Source: Gemmatimonadales bacterium (GTDB lineage Bacteria > Gemmatimonadota > Gemmatimonadetes > Gemmatimonadales > JACORV01). From it: a stretch of DNA of 64,000 bases. The stretch covers positions 1 through 64,000 of the forward strand of contig DATJUT010000063.1 of NCBI GenBank assembly GCA_035502185.1, given 5' to 3'. Below the pieces are notes generated by a model. That model was not told the origin of the DNA. It worked only from the letters and a program-made list of their open reading frames with translations, and made no database searches. Made by a program: the position numbers and the translations under genes. Shown piece by piece: positions 11,150-18,680 of this stretch (its first letter is position 1; the number at the start of each line of letters is the position of its first letter).

Positions 11150-11941
11150 ATGCGCTGCGTGGCAAGCTGGAACTCGCAGCTGATGCAGGGGGACGCCTGG
11201 GCGGGCGCGGGACGGAGGCAGTGGTTCGCGCTGAACGACGGCCCGATCCACGCGGACGCCGGCGCGCGCCGTGAGAGGGACGCCGGTCGCCTGCGCCCGT
11301 CGCTCGACGCGAGGGGCCTCGCGGTCGTCCGCGGCTTCAGGCTGTCGATCGAATCGTCCGACGGCTACACGTACGGGCACAGCGAGCGGGTGGCGCGCTA
11401 CGCCTCGCAGGTGGCCGGGGCCTTGGGCATGGCCGAGGTCGAGATCGACGCGGTCCGGGTCGGCGCCTATCTGCACGACGTCGGCAAGATCCGCGTGCCG
11501 TACGAGATCCTCAACAAGGCCGGGCGCCTGACCCCGGCCGAGTTCGACGTGATGAAGATGCACGCGGTCTGGGGCCTCGAGCTGCTCGAAGGTGTGGAGT
11601 TCCCGTTCGACGTCAGGTCCATCATCCGCTGGCATCACGAGAAGCGCGACGGCTCGGGGTACCCCGACGGCCTGAAGGGGGACGAGATCCCGTTGTGCGC
11701 CTCCATCATCGGCATCGTGGACGTGTACGACGCGCTCACCAGCGCCCGCAGCTACCGGCCGGCGATGTCGCCGGCCGACGCCCTGCGCGAGATGGGCTCG
11801 CGCCGGAGCTGGTGGAGGCCGGAGGTCTACGACGCGTTCCTGAGCGCCGAAGCCCTGCCCACGTTCAGGCCCACGGTCCGCGCCATGGCCCGCGGCGGTG
11901 TCGCGGGGCGGGTGCGCACCGGGAGTCCCGCCGCCGCCTAG
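11150..11941 (+). CDS. HD-GYP domain phosphodiesterase (c-di-GMP type)
   Basis: This 263-residue protein carries an HD-GYP domain. It has YGHSERVARYA near residue 75, the HD pair in YLHDVGKIRVP at 109-110, and HHEKRDGSGYPDGL at 162-175 with a clear GYP motif. The usual family reaction is hydrolysis of cyclic di-GMP. The first 60 residues are not recognised and hold no obvious sensor domain. I chose ATG at 11150 because GGGAGG lies 5 bases upstream; ATG at 11138 is possible. It may form a signalling group with the nearby histidine kinase, but there is no operon link. Confidence 0.9.
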   Translation: MRCVASWNSQLMQGDAWAGAGRRQWFALNDGPIHADAGARRERDAGRLRPSLDARGLAVVRGFRLSIESSDGYTYGHSERVARYASQVAGALGMAEVEIDAVRVGAYLHDVGKIRVPYEILNKAGRLTPAEFDVMKMHAVWGLELLEGVEFPFDVRSIIRWHHEKRDGSGYPDGLKGDEIPLCASIIGIVDVYDALTSARSYRPAMSPADALREMGSRRSWWRPEVYDAFLSAEALPTFRPTVRAMARGGVAGRVRTGSPAAA

Positions 11942-12016
11942 AGCCTCCGCCGGCCGCGGTGGAAGCCGCGGCGCTCCGCCTGTAGCTTGGGAGCTCCCAA
12001 CCGGTCCGGAGGCCTC

Positions 12017-12682
12017 GTGTTCGTCGGGCACTTCGCGCTGGGCTTCGCCGCCAAGCGCCTCGCTCCCAGGACGTCGCTGGGCACCCTGTTCGCGGCTCCC
12101 GAGTTCGCGGACATCCTCTTCCCGCTGTTCGTGCTCCTGGGATGGGAGAAGGTGGCGTTCGCCGGCGGCACCAACCCGTTCCTGTCGATCACGCTCGACC
12201 AGTACCCGCTCTCGCACGGCCTGCTCACCCTCGTCGCGTGGGGCGTGCTGTTCGCGGCGCTCTATCGCCTGCGCACCCGGTACGATCGGGGCGCCGTCGT
12301 GGTCGGGCTGCTGGTGGTGAGCCACTGGGTGCTGGATTTCGTCACGCACCGGCCGGACATGCCGCTGTGGCCCGGCGGCCCCAAGGTGGGGTTGGAGCTG
12401 TGGGCGTCGGTCCCGGGCACGATCGTCGTCGAGGGCGTGCTGTTCGTCGGTGGCGTGGCGCTCTACGCAAGCGCGACGCGCGCGAGGGACGCGGTAGGGC
12501 GCTTCGGACTGTGGGCCCTGGTCGCGCTGCTCGTCGTGCTGTACGTGGCATCGCTCGCGCCCACCCCGCCGCCGTCACCGGCCGCGTTCGCGCTGGTCGG
12601 GGTTCTCTTGATGGTGGTGCTGCTGGGCCTGGGGGCCTGGATCGATCGTCATCGCGAGGCTTCGCCGTCTCCGGCTCCCTGA
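12017..12682 (+). CDS. Membrane-bound metal-dependent hydrolase-like protein (DUF457/YdjM type)
   Basis: This is a polytopic membrane protein of about 221 residues. It starts VFVGHFALGFAAKRLAP, with conserved His and acidic residues before the first helices (PEFADILFP), then LSHGLL and SHWVLDFVTHRPD. That pattern of membrane-embedded His/Asp is typical of the YdjM/DUF457 putative hydrolases. Four to six further hydrophobic segments follow. GTG at 12017 is preferred because CGGAGG precedes it and it fits the family start; a TTG at 11987 is in frame. The biochemical role of the family is not established. Confidence 0.7.
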   Translation: MFVGHFALGFAAKRLAPRTSLGTLFAAPEFADILFPLFVLLGWEKVAFAGGTNPFLSITLDQYPLSHGLLTLVAWGVLFAALYRLRTRYDRGAVVVGLLVVSHWVLDFVTHRPDMPLWPGGPKVGLELWASVPGTIVVEGVLFVGGVALYASATRARDAVGRFGLWALVALLVVLYVASLAPTPPPSPAAFALVGVLLMVVLLGLGAWIDRHREASPSPAP

Positions 12683-12713
12683 GGCGCGGGTGGCGCGCAC
12701 CGGGCGCGGCGGT

Positions 12714-12719
12714 TAGGTT
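12714..12719 (+). promoter_or_regulatory. Possible -10 element upstream of the EF-P gene
   Basis: TAGGTT is the only AT-containing hexamer of note between the membrane-protein gene and the EF-P gene. The same hexamer stands just before the start codons of the genes at 14900 and 35591, so it may be a working -10 variant here. It would give a leader of roughly 85 bases for the EF-P mRNA. Confidence 0.3.
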
Positions 12720-12809
12720 CCCGCCCGGTTCTGGGGGCGCCGCAACGCGGCCGGCAGAGTCGGCCTCCTGCGGCGCCCCTTGGTTCAACCTTTGCAGCAG
12801 CAGGGAGTC

Positions 12810-13367
12810 ATGAAGGCTTCAGACGTACGCAAGGGGCACGTCCTGATCGTTGACGGCCAGCCGTGCCGGGTCCTGGATTTCCAGCACCGCACGCCCGGGA
12901 ACCTGCGCGCGTTCGTGCAGGTCCGGATGCGGAACCTGGTGAGCGGAAACACGTTCGACACCCGATACATCGCGACCGAGTACGTGGACGAGGCGCGGCT
13001 CGACACCAAGGAGTTTCAGGTGCTCTACCGCGACGACCAGGGCGTGCACGTGATGGACGCCAACAGCTTCGAGCAATACACGCTCGCCAACGACGTCGTG
13101 GGCGAGGCGGCGCCCTGGCTCGAGCCGGAGATCCACCTCCAGGCGGAGATGCTCGACGGGCAGGTGGTCGGACTGCAGCTGCCGGCGGCGATGGAGTACA
13201 CGATCGCCGATACCGCACCGGTGATGAAGAGCGCGACGAAGACGGCCAGCACGAAGCCGGCCAAGCTCAGCAACGGCATGACCATCCAGGTGCCGGAGTT
13301 TCTGGACAGCGGCGTGCGGGTGCGGGTGGATCCGCGAACCGGGACCTACCTGGAGCGGGCGAAGTAG
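12810..13367 (+). CDS. efp: Translation elongation factor P
   Basis: This is EF-P, which binds the ribosome between the P and E sites and relieves stalling at polyproline stretches. It has 185 residues with three beta-barrel domains: the KOW-like N-domain (KASDVRKGHVLIVDGQPCRV), the OB domain and the C-terminal signature (GVRVRVDPRTGTYLERA). The tip loop of domain I reads TPGNLRAF, so residue 31, the site usually modified as Lys or Arg, is Asn. ATG 12810 follows CAGGGAG; the earlier in-frame start at 12780 adds a non-homologous tail. It directly abuts the convergent histidine kinase gene with no bases between. Confidence 0.95.
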   Translation: MKASDVRKGHVLIVDGQPCRVLDFQHRTPGNLRAFVQVRMRNLVSGNTFDTRYIATEYVDEARLDTKEFQVLYRDDQGVHVMDANSFEQYTLANDVVGEAAPWLEPEIHLQAEMLDGQVVGLQLPAAMEYTIADTAPVMKSATKTASTKPAKLSNGMTIQVPEFLDSGVRVRVDPRTGTYLERAK

Positions 13368-14798
13368 CTACGCCGGCGTCGTCGGCCGGTCGAGCGCTCT
13401 CCGAACCTGGCGCGCCAGGTCGCTGATGGTCCACGGCTTCGCCACGAACAGCACGCCCGGCTCGAGCAGCGAGCGCTGCCCGATGTCGCTCTCGGTGTAG
13501 CCGCTGGTGAACAGGAAGCGAGTCGCGGGGTCGGTGGCGCGCACGGCCTGGTAGAGCGCGGGCCCGCCCACCTTGGGCATCAACACGTCGGAGAGGATCA
13601 AGTCGATGTGGTCGCGGTGGTCGCGGTGCAGCCCGAGGGCCTCCTCGCCGTCGGCCGCCTCCATGACCGTGTAGCCGAGGCGCTCGAGGACCCGCCGGGT
13701 GGTGCTGCGCAGCTCCTCCTTGTCCTCGACCAGCAGGATCGTCTCGTTCCCTCCGACCAGCTCGTCGCGCTTGGCGGTCGCCGCGGCATCGACGGCCGCG
13801 GCCTCGGGGGACACCGGCAGGTAGACCTTGACGGCCGTCCCGATCCCCGGCTCGCTGTACACGTGCACAAAACCGCCGTGCTGCTTGGTGAGACCGTAGA
13901 CCATCGCCATGCCCAGCCCGGTCCCCGTGCCGGGTGCCTTGGTCGTGAAGAAGGGCTCGAAGACCCGCTCGACGGTCGCCGGATCCATGCCGACGCCGGT
14001 GTCGTTCACCGCGACGCAGTAGTAGGACTGCGCCTCCCCCCACGACGCGGTCTCGGGGTACGCTCCGCGCGTCGGTGCGGCGGAAACCTCGATGGTGAGC
14101 GTGCCACCCTGAGCCATCGCGTCCCGCGCGTTGGTGACGAGGTTGAGCAGCACCTGCTGCAGCGCGCCGCTGTCGGCCCACACCGGGCACGGCTCCGGCG
14201 GCGGGACGATGCGCATCTCGACGTTGTCCGGGAGGATGGGCCGCACCATCTGGGACAGGTCGGCCACGACCTCGCGCAGGTCGAGCGTCTTGAAGTTGAG
14301 GTCGGCGCGCCGGCTGAAGCCAAGCAGCCCCTTGACCATGCTGGCGCCACCGCGCGCGGCGTCCTGGACCTTCCGCACGCTGATCAGGAGGTCGGTGCGG
14401 TCGGGCGGGATCGCCGAGGCCAGCAGCTCGCTGTTGGCGAGGATCACCGCGAGGATGTTGTTGAAGTCGTGCGCGATGCCGCCGGCCAGCTGGCCGATGG
14501 TCTCGAGCTTCTGCGCCTGCCGCAGCTGGGCCTCGAGCCAGCGGCGCTCCGCCGCCTCGGCGGCGGTGCGAATCCCCTCGACCCGGTGCAACACCTCCAT
14601 CAGCTGCTCGGACGTCGTGTGGGGCGAGAACAGCCGCAGGACCGCTTCCTTGAAGGCCACGGCGAGGCGGGTGACGGCGTTGCGGTCCGGCGGCGGGGCG
14701 CCCGGGGGTGCGTTGGCGGCGCGACCGATCAGTCCCGCGCGGCCGGGGGGCGTCGTCCGGGGAGACTGCATCAGCGCGCGGGCCAGGATGCGATGCAC
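13368..14798 (-). CDS. Hybrid histidine kinase with C-terminal receiver domain
   Basis: This is a 476-residue cytosolic hybrid kinase. There is no membrane helix and no recognised sensor domain in the first ~85 residues. A coiled dimerisation helix leads to the phosphoacceptor His110 (AGGIAHDFNNIL). The HATPase domain follows with the N box near LVTNARDAM (~221-229), DTGVGMD at ~266-272 and GTGTGLGMAMV near 290-300. A receiver domain spans ~352-470 with Asp359, phosphoacceptor Asp404 (LILSDVLMPK) and Lys in VAKPW. GTG at 14798 is the outermost start; ATG at 14771 is equally possible. No partner regulator is adjacent. Confidence 0.92.
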   Translation of the reverse strand: MHRILARALMQSPRTTPPGRAGLIGRAANAPPGAPPPDRNAVTRLAVAFKEAVLRLFSPHTTSEQLMEVLHRVEGIRTAAEAAERRWLEAQLRQAQKLETIGQLAGGIAHDFNNILAVILANSELLASAIPPDRTDLLISVRKVQDAARGGASMVKGLLGFSRRADLNFKTLDLREVVADLSQMVRPILPDNVEMRIVPPPEPCPVWADSGALQQVLLNLVTNARDAMAQGGTLTIEVSAAPTRGAYPETASWGEAQSYYCVAVNDTGVGMDPATVERVFEPFFTTKAPGTGTGLGMAMVYGLTKQHGGFVHVYSEPGIGTAVKVYLPVSPEAAAVDAAATAKRDELVGGNETILLVEDKEELRSTTRRVLERLGYTVMEAADGEEALGLHRDHRDHIDLILSDVLMPKVGGPALYQAVRATDPATRFLFTSGYTESDIGQRSLLEPGVLFVAKPWTISDLARQVRRALDRPTTPA

Positions 14799-14885
14799 GC
14801 CGAAAGGCTAGCGCCGCCGCGCCCGGCGAGAAAGGGTGCGCCCCGGGGGCGGCCCGCGGTTCTCCGCGGGGGGCCGTCCCGCTGC

Positions 14886-14891
14886 TAGGTT
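14886..14891 (+). promoter_or_regulatory. Possible -10 element of a near-leaderless gene
   Basis: TAGGTT is followed by 8 bases and then the ATG at 14900, with no Shine-Dalgarno sequence between. This spacing would place the transcription start at or within a base or two of the ATG. Confidence 0.4.
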
Positions 14892-14899
14892 ACACCCTC

Positions 14900-16129
14900 A
14901 TGACGCCCGCCCTGCTGGCAGCGATCCTCCTCCTGGCACAGGGGCCCCGACAGGCCTCGGTGCTGCCGGCCGGGACCGCGATCCCCATCCGGTTCCCGGA
15001 GTCCATCGAGGGGGGACGCGAGAAAGTGGGCACCGTGGTCCTGCTCCAGACCACGGGACCGCTCGCGGCCCTGGGATGCGCGGTGGTCCCGGCGTTCGCG
15101 CGGGTCGCAGCCACCGTGCTCGTCTCGCGCCCGGCGAGATCGTTCGGCCGCAGGGGCCGGCTCGAGCTGCGCTTCGACTCGTTGGCGGCCGGCCGGGCCT
15201 GGGTGCCGCTCGCCGCGGTGCTCGATTCACTCGAGTGGGCCGCGCGAGGGACGCTCACCCGCCAGGGGGAGCTGGTGGAGCGGCCGCGCTCGCTCCGCGG
15301 CGTGGTGGGGACCGCCGGCGCCGTGGGGCTGGCGGGCGCTGCGACCGGAGTCGGCGTGGTGCCCGTGTTCGTCCTGACGGGAGTCAACCTCGCGCTGCGA
15401 GGTGGACAGGCCCACATCCTGGCTGGACAGCGCGGCTGGCTGCGGCTCTCGGCACCGCTGGAGGTGCCGGCACCGGCGCGGTGCGAGCCGGCGGTCAGTC
15501 CCTGGGTGAGCGCCGCCGTGCCGGCCGTCCCGGCCCTGCCGCCGCAGGCGACGGACAAGCGCGGCACCACCACCGCGGATCCCATCAATCTGCTGTTTCG
15601 CGGCACGCGTGCGGAGCTGGATACGGCGTTCGAGCGGGCGGGCTGGACCGCGGCGAAGCGGTCGACGTTCGGCGCACTGGCCGTCGAGACCGAGGCAATC
15701 GTGCTGCAGCGGAGCGACACCGCCGCGCCGATGAGCCACGAGTACTATCTGGGGCGCGTGGAGGATCTGCGGTACGAGCGCGCGAGCCTGTCGGCCCGGG
15801 CGCGGCACCACGCGCGTCTGTGGCGGGCGGACGCGTCCGACACCCTGTGGGCGGCCGCGGCCACCGAGGACATCGGCGTGCTGGTGAGCGCGCGACGTCG
15901 CACCGTCACCCACCGCATCGCGGCGGACATCGACCGTGAGCGCGACCTGCTGGTCGGGGATCTGCTGGCGGGTGGCTGCGTGGTGCTCGAGGGCTACGCC
16001 ACGCTCCCGGGCGCGAAGCACGCCGGTACCAGCGTGGCGCACCAGCCGTACGTGACCGACGCGCGGGCGGCCGTCCTCCGCGCCTCGCGCTGCGCGACCT
16101 CAGGCCGCAAGGGAAGCGGCCTTCCCTAG
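14900..16129 (+). CDS. Exported protein with C-terminal LssY-like domain
   Basis: This 409-residue protein has a short signal peptide (MTPALLAAILLLAQ) and a weakly characterised N-terminal half with a glycine/valine-rich hydrophobic stretch around 140-165. The C-terminal half matches the LssY C-terminal domain: DPINLLFRGTRAELDTAFER, YYLGRVEDLRYER, RHHARLW, ATEDIGV, then HRIAADIDRERDLL. The domain occurs in Legionella LssY and in fusions with PAP2 phosphatases, and its biochemical function is not established. No phosphatase domain is present here. The last base pairs (CTAG, 16126-16129) are shared by its stop and the stop of the convergent proline dehydrogenase gene. Confidence 0.75.
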   Translation: MTPALLAAILLLAQGPRQASVLPAGTAIPIRFPESIEGGREKVGTVVLLQTTGPLAALGCAVVPAFARVAATVLVSRPARSFGRRGRLELRFDSLAAGRAWVPLAAVLDSLEWAARGTLTRQGELVERPRSLRGVVGTAGAVGLAGAATGVGVVPVFVLTGVNLALRGGQAHILAGQRGWLRLSAPLEVPAPARCEPAVSPWVSAAVPAVPALPPQATDKRGTTTADPINLLFRGTRAELDTAFERAGWTAAKRSTFGALAVETEAIVLQRSDTAAPMSHEYYLGRVEDLRYERASLSARARHHARLWRADASDTLWAAAATEDIGVLVSARRRTVTHRIAADIDRERDLLVGDLLAGGCVVLEGYATLPGAKHAGTSVAHQPYVTDARAAVLRASRCATSGRKGSGLP

Positions 16130-17046
16130 ACCAGATTCTTCAGCACGAACCAGACGTTGGCGGGGCGCTCGGCCAGGCGCCGCAGGTACCAGGCAAACCA
16201 CGCACTCCCGTAACTGATCAGCACCCGCACCGTCTCCCCGGCCGAGGCCAGCGCCAGCTGGTCCCTCTCCCTGATCCCGTAGAGCATGTGGAACTCGCAC
16301 CGGCGCGGCGGGACGCCCATCTCCGCCGCGCGGGCGCGAATCCGGGTCACGAGGCGCATGTCGTGGGTGCCGAAGACCGGCCGGGCTTTCCCCGCCGCCG
16401 CGCGCTCGAGGAGCCGGATGGCCAGGGCATAGTAGGCGGCATCGACCTCGCGCTTCTTCGGGAAGGCCGCGGATGGCGCTTCGGCGTACGCACCCTTCAC
16501 CAGCCGAATGGCAGGCTCCAGCGGTAGCAGGGCCTCGAGGTCGCGCGGTGTCCGCCGCAGGTACGCCTGGAGGCAGACGCCGACGTCCAACCGGTCGGCC
16601 CGGATCCGCCGGTACAGGTCGAGCGTGGCCTCGGTGTAACGGCCGTCCTCCATGTCGATCCACAGGGTCGAGCCGCTCGGAGTGCGGGCGGCGAGCGCGC
16701 GTACGGCGCGCTCGCACGCGCCCGGGTCGGCGTCGAGGCCGAGCTGAGTGAGCTTGATCGAGAGCTGCGTCGGCAGCTCCGCCCGCTCGATCCGTGCGAG
16801 CGCGTCGCCGTAGTCACGCGCCACGTCCTCCGCCTCGGCGAGGGTCGTGACGTTCTCGCCGAGCTTGGTCAGGACCGTGCCGATGCCCCGCAGGGAGAGC
16901 GTGCGAGCGGCATCGAGGGCATCCGACAGCTCCTCTCCCGGCATGAACCTCCGGACGGCGCGGCCGACGAAGCGGCGACGCCGCAGCACGCCGGCGAGGA
17001 AGGGGCTGCGCGAGGCGCGCAGCAGGAGGCTGCGGGCGAGGGACAC
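16126..17046 (-). CDS. Proline dehydrogenase
   Basis: This is a monofunctional FAD-dependent proline dehydrogenase of 306 residues, oxidising proline to pyrroline-5-carboxylate. Family motifs include LPTQLSIKLTQLGL, LWIDMEDGRYTEATLD, LQAYLRR, IRLVKGAYAE, VFGTHD and FHMLYGIR, covering the FAD- and substrate-binding barrel. The GTG at 17046 is one base after the stop of the upstream glpD gene, so co-translation is likely. The partner dehydrogenase for pyrroline-5-carboxylate is not in the window. Its coupling to glycerol-phosphate flavoenzymes suggests all feed electrons to the quinone pool. Confidence 0.92.
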   Translation of the reverse strand: MSLARSLLLRASRSPFLAGVLRRRRFVGRAVRRFMPGEELSDALDAARTLSLRGIGTVLTKLGENVTTLAEAEDVARDYGDALARIERAELPTQLSIKLTQLGLDADPGACERAVRALAARTPSGSTLWIDMEDGRYTEATLDLYRRIRADRLDVGVCLQAYLRRTPRDLEALLPLEPAIRLVKGAYAEAPSAAFPKKREVDAAYYALAIRLLERAAAGKARPVFGTHDMRLVTRIRARAAEMGVPPRRCEFHMLYGIRERDQLALASAGETVRVLISYGSAWFAWYLRRLAERPANVWFVLKNLV

Positions 17047-17047
17047 G

Positions 17048-18658
17048 TCACCGCCCTCCCGGCTGCCGGCCGGCCAGCGACTCGGCCGGCACGTGGTAGC
17101 AGGTGCGCCACAGACCGAGATAGGCGTCGACCTCCCGTTCCCACCGCGCGTCGTCCCATCCCAGCTCGGCCTGGCAGATCCGCTTCGCGTCGGGCAGCAG
17201 GGCGCGCGCACCCTCGGGCAGCAGCAGGCCGAGTCTCACCCGGCGCAGCAGCAGGTCGTCGAGGTGAACGACGCCCTCGGCGCGCGCCGCCCAGCGCAGC
17301 TCCGCCCAGAGGCTCCGCGTCCCGGGAATGGCCGCGAGCTCGCCCGGCTGCGCGGCGGAGGCCAGGCCCGCGGCCTCCATCCCGTAACGGCCCAGCAGCC
17401 GCCGGCGCGCCTCCTCGTCGAGCGCTTCCGCGCCGGGGGGGACGCGTGCGTCGACCGGGTCGATCACCCGCGTGCGGGCACGCAGCCCCTTGAGGGCCGG
17501 AAGCCGACGCCGCGCCGCTCTCAGGGCGTCGAGCGCCATCAGCCGGAAGGTCGTGAGCTTCCCTCCGGTCACCGTCAGCAGGCCCTCCTCGTCCCAGACC
17601 GCGTGGTCACGCGACTCCCGCGAGGGGTCGGCCTTGCCCGTGTTGATCACCGGCCGCACGCCGGAGAAGCTGGCCATCACGTCGGCGGGTCCGACGCCCA
17701 GCGACGGGAATTCCGCGTCGATGGCGGTGAAGAGGTAGCGGAGCTCGTCCGTCGTCATCGCGGGCTCGGCGTCGAGCGGGAGGGCGTGATCGACGTCGGT
17801 CGTTCCGATCAGGGTCGCCCCCTCCCACGGCATGAAGAACACCGGGCGGCCGTCGTGGGGATGCGAGACCGTCAGCGCCTGCGCCAGCGGGAACCGCCAG
17901 GCGGGGAAGGTGATGTGGCTGCCCCGCAGCGGGCGGATCCGCGCCGGCGCGCCCAATTGAGCGCGAAGCCGGTCCGCCCACGCGCCGGTGGCGTTGATGA
18001 CCACCGTGGCCCGCACCTCGGCGGAGCGAGCCCGCTCGCGGTCCCGGAGCCGCACTCCGGTGACGATGCCGTCCTCCCGGATCAGGCCCTCCGCCGCCGC
18101 GTAGTTCAGCGCCACCGCGCCCGCCGCGACGGCCTCCTTGAGCACGCGCACCACCAGGCGCGCGTCGTCGGTCTGCGCGTCCCCGTAACGGAATCCACCC
18201 TTGAGGCCCCGCTGGGCGATGTGCGGGGCGAGCATCCGGAAGTCCTCGGCGTCGTAGTGCTGGTGGCTCCAACGCACGGCCAGCAGGTCGTAGAGGCTGA
18301 GTCCCGCCCGGTAGGTCAGCGATCCCGGTCGCACGCCGTCGTACGTGGCGAGCAGGAAACCCAGACGCTCCACCAGGCCGGGCGCCTCGGCTACGAGCCG
18401 CTCGCGCTCCGTGACGCTCGCCCGCGTGAGACGGAGTTTGCCCTCCTTCAGGTACCGGAGGCCGCCGTGCACCAGCTTGGACGAGCGGCTGGACGTGCCC
18501 CACGCGAAGTCGCGCTGCTCGACCAGCAGCGCCCGCAGGCCGCGGCGCGCCGCCTCGCGCAGGATCCCGGCACCGGTGATGCCGCCACCGATCACCAGCA
18601 GGTCCCAGGGCCCGCCCAGAGCGGCCCACACGGTCTCGCGCCATCCCGTCCGCCACAT
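17048..18658 (-). CDS. glpD: Glycerol-3-phosphate dehydrogenase (FAD, aerobic type)
   Basis: This 536-residue protein is GlpD, a membrane-associated flavoenzyme oxidising glycerol-3-phosphate to dihydroxyacetone phosphate with electron transfer to quinone. Motifs are DLLVIGGGITGAGI (FAD Rossmann), SSRSSKLVHGGLRYLK, GAWADRLR, RGSHITFP, LIGTTDVDH and SGVRPVIN, with a C-terminal helical cap containing the CxxE-like region. ATG 18658 gives the usual length. It lies 22 bases after the alkyl-DHAP-synthase-like gene and one base before the proline dehydrogenase, forming a three-flavoenzyme operon. Confidence 0.95.
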   Translation of the reverse strand: MWRTGWRETVWAALGGPWDLLVIGGGITGAGILREAARRGLRALLVEQRDFAWGTSSRSSKLVHGGLRYLKEGKLRLTRASVTERERLVAEAPGLVERLGFLLATYDGVRPGSLTYRAGLSLYDLLAVRWSHQHYDAEDFRMLAPHIAQRGLKGGFRYGDAQTDDARLVVRVLKEAVAAGAVALNYAAAEGLIREDGIVTGVRLRDRERARSAEVRATVVINATGAWADRLRAQLGAPARIRPLRGSHITFPAWRFPLAQALTVSHPHDGRPVFFMPWEGATLIGTTDVDHALPLDAEPAMTTDELRYLFTAIDAEFPSLGVGPADVMASFSGVRPVINTGKADPSRESRDHAVWDEEGLLTVTGGKLTTFRLMALDALRAARRRLPALKGLRARTRVIDPVDARVPPGAEALDEEARRRLLGRYGMEAAGLASAAQPGELAAIPGTRSLWAELRWAARAEGVVHLDDLLLRRVRLGLLLPEGARALLPDAKRICQAELGWDDARWEREVDAYLGLWRTCYHVPAESLAGRQPGGR

Positions 18659-18680
18659 CGTCGGCTTCTCCTGCCGCCGG

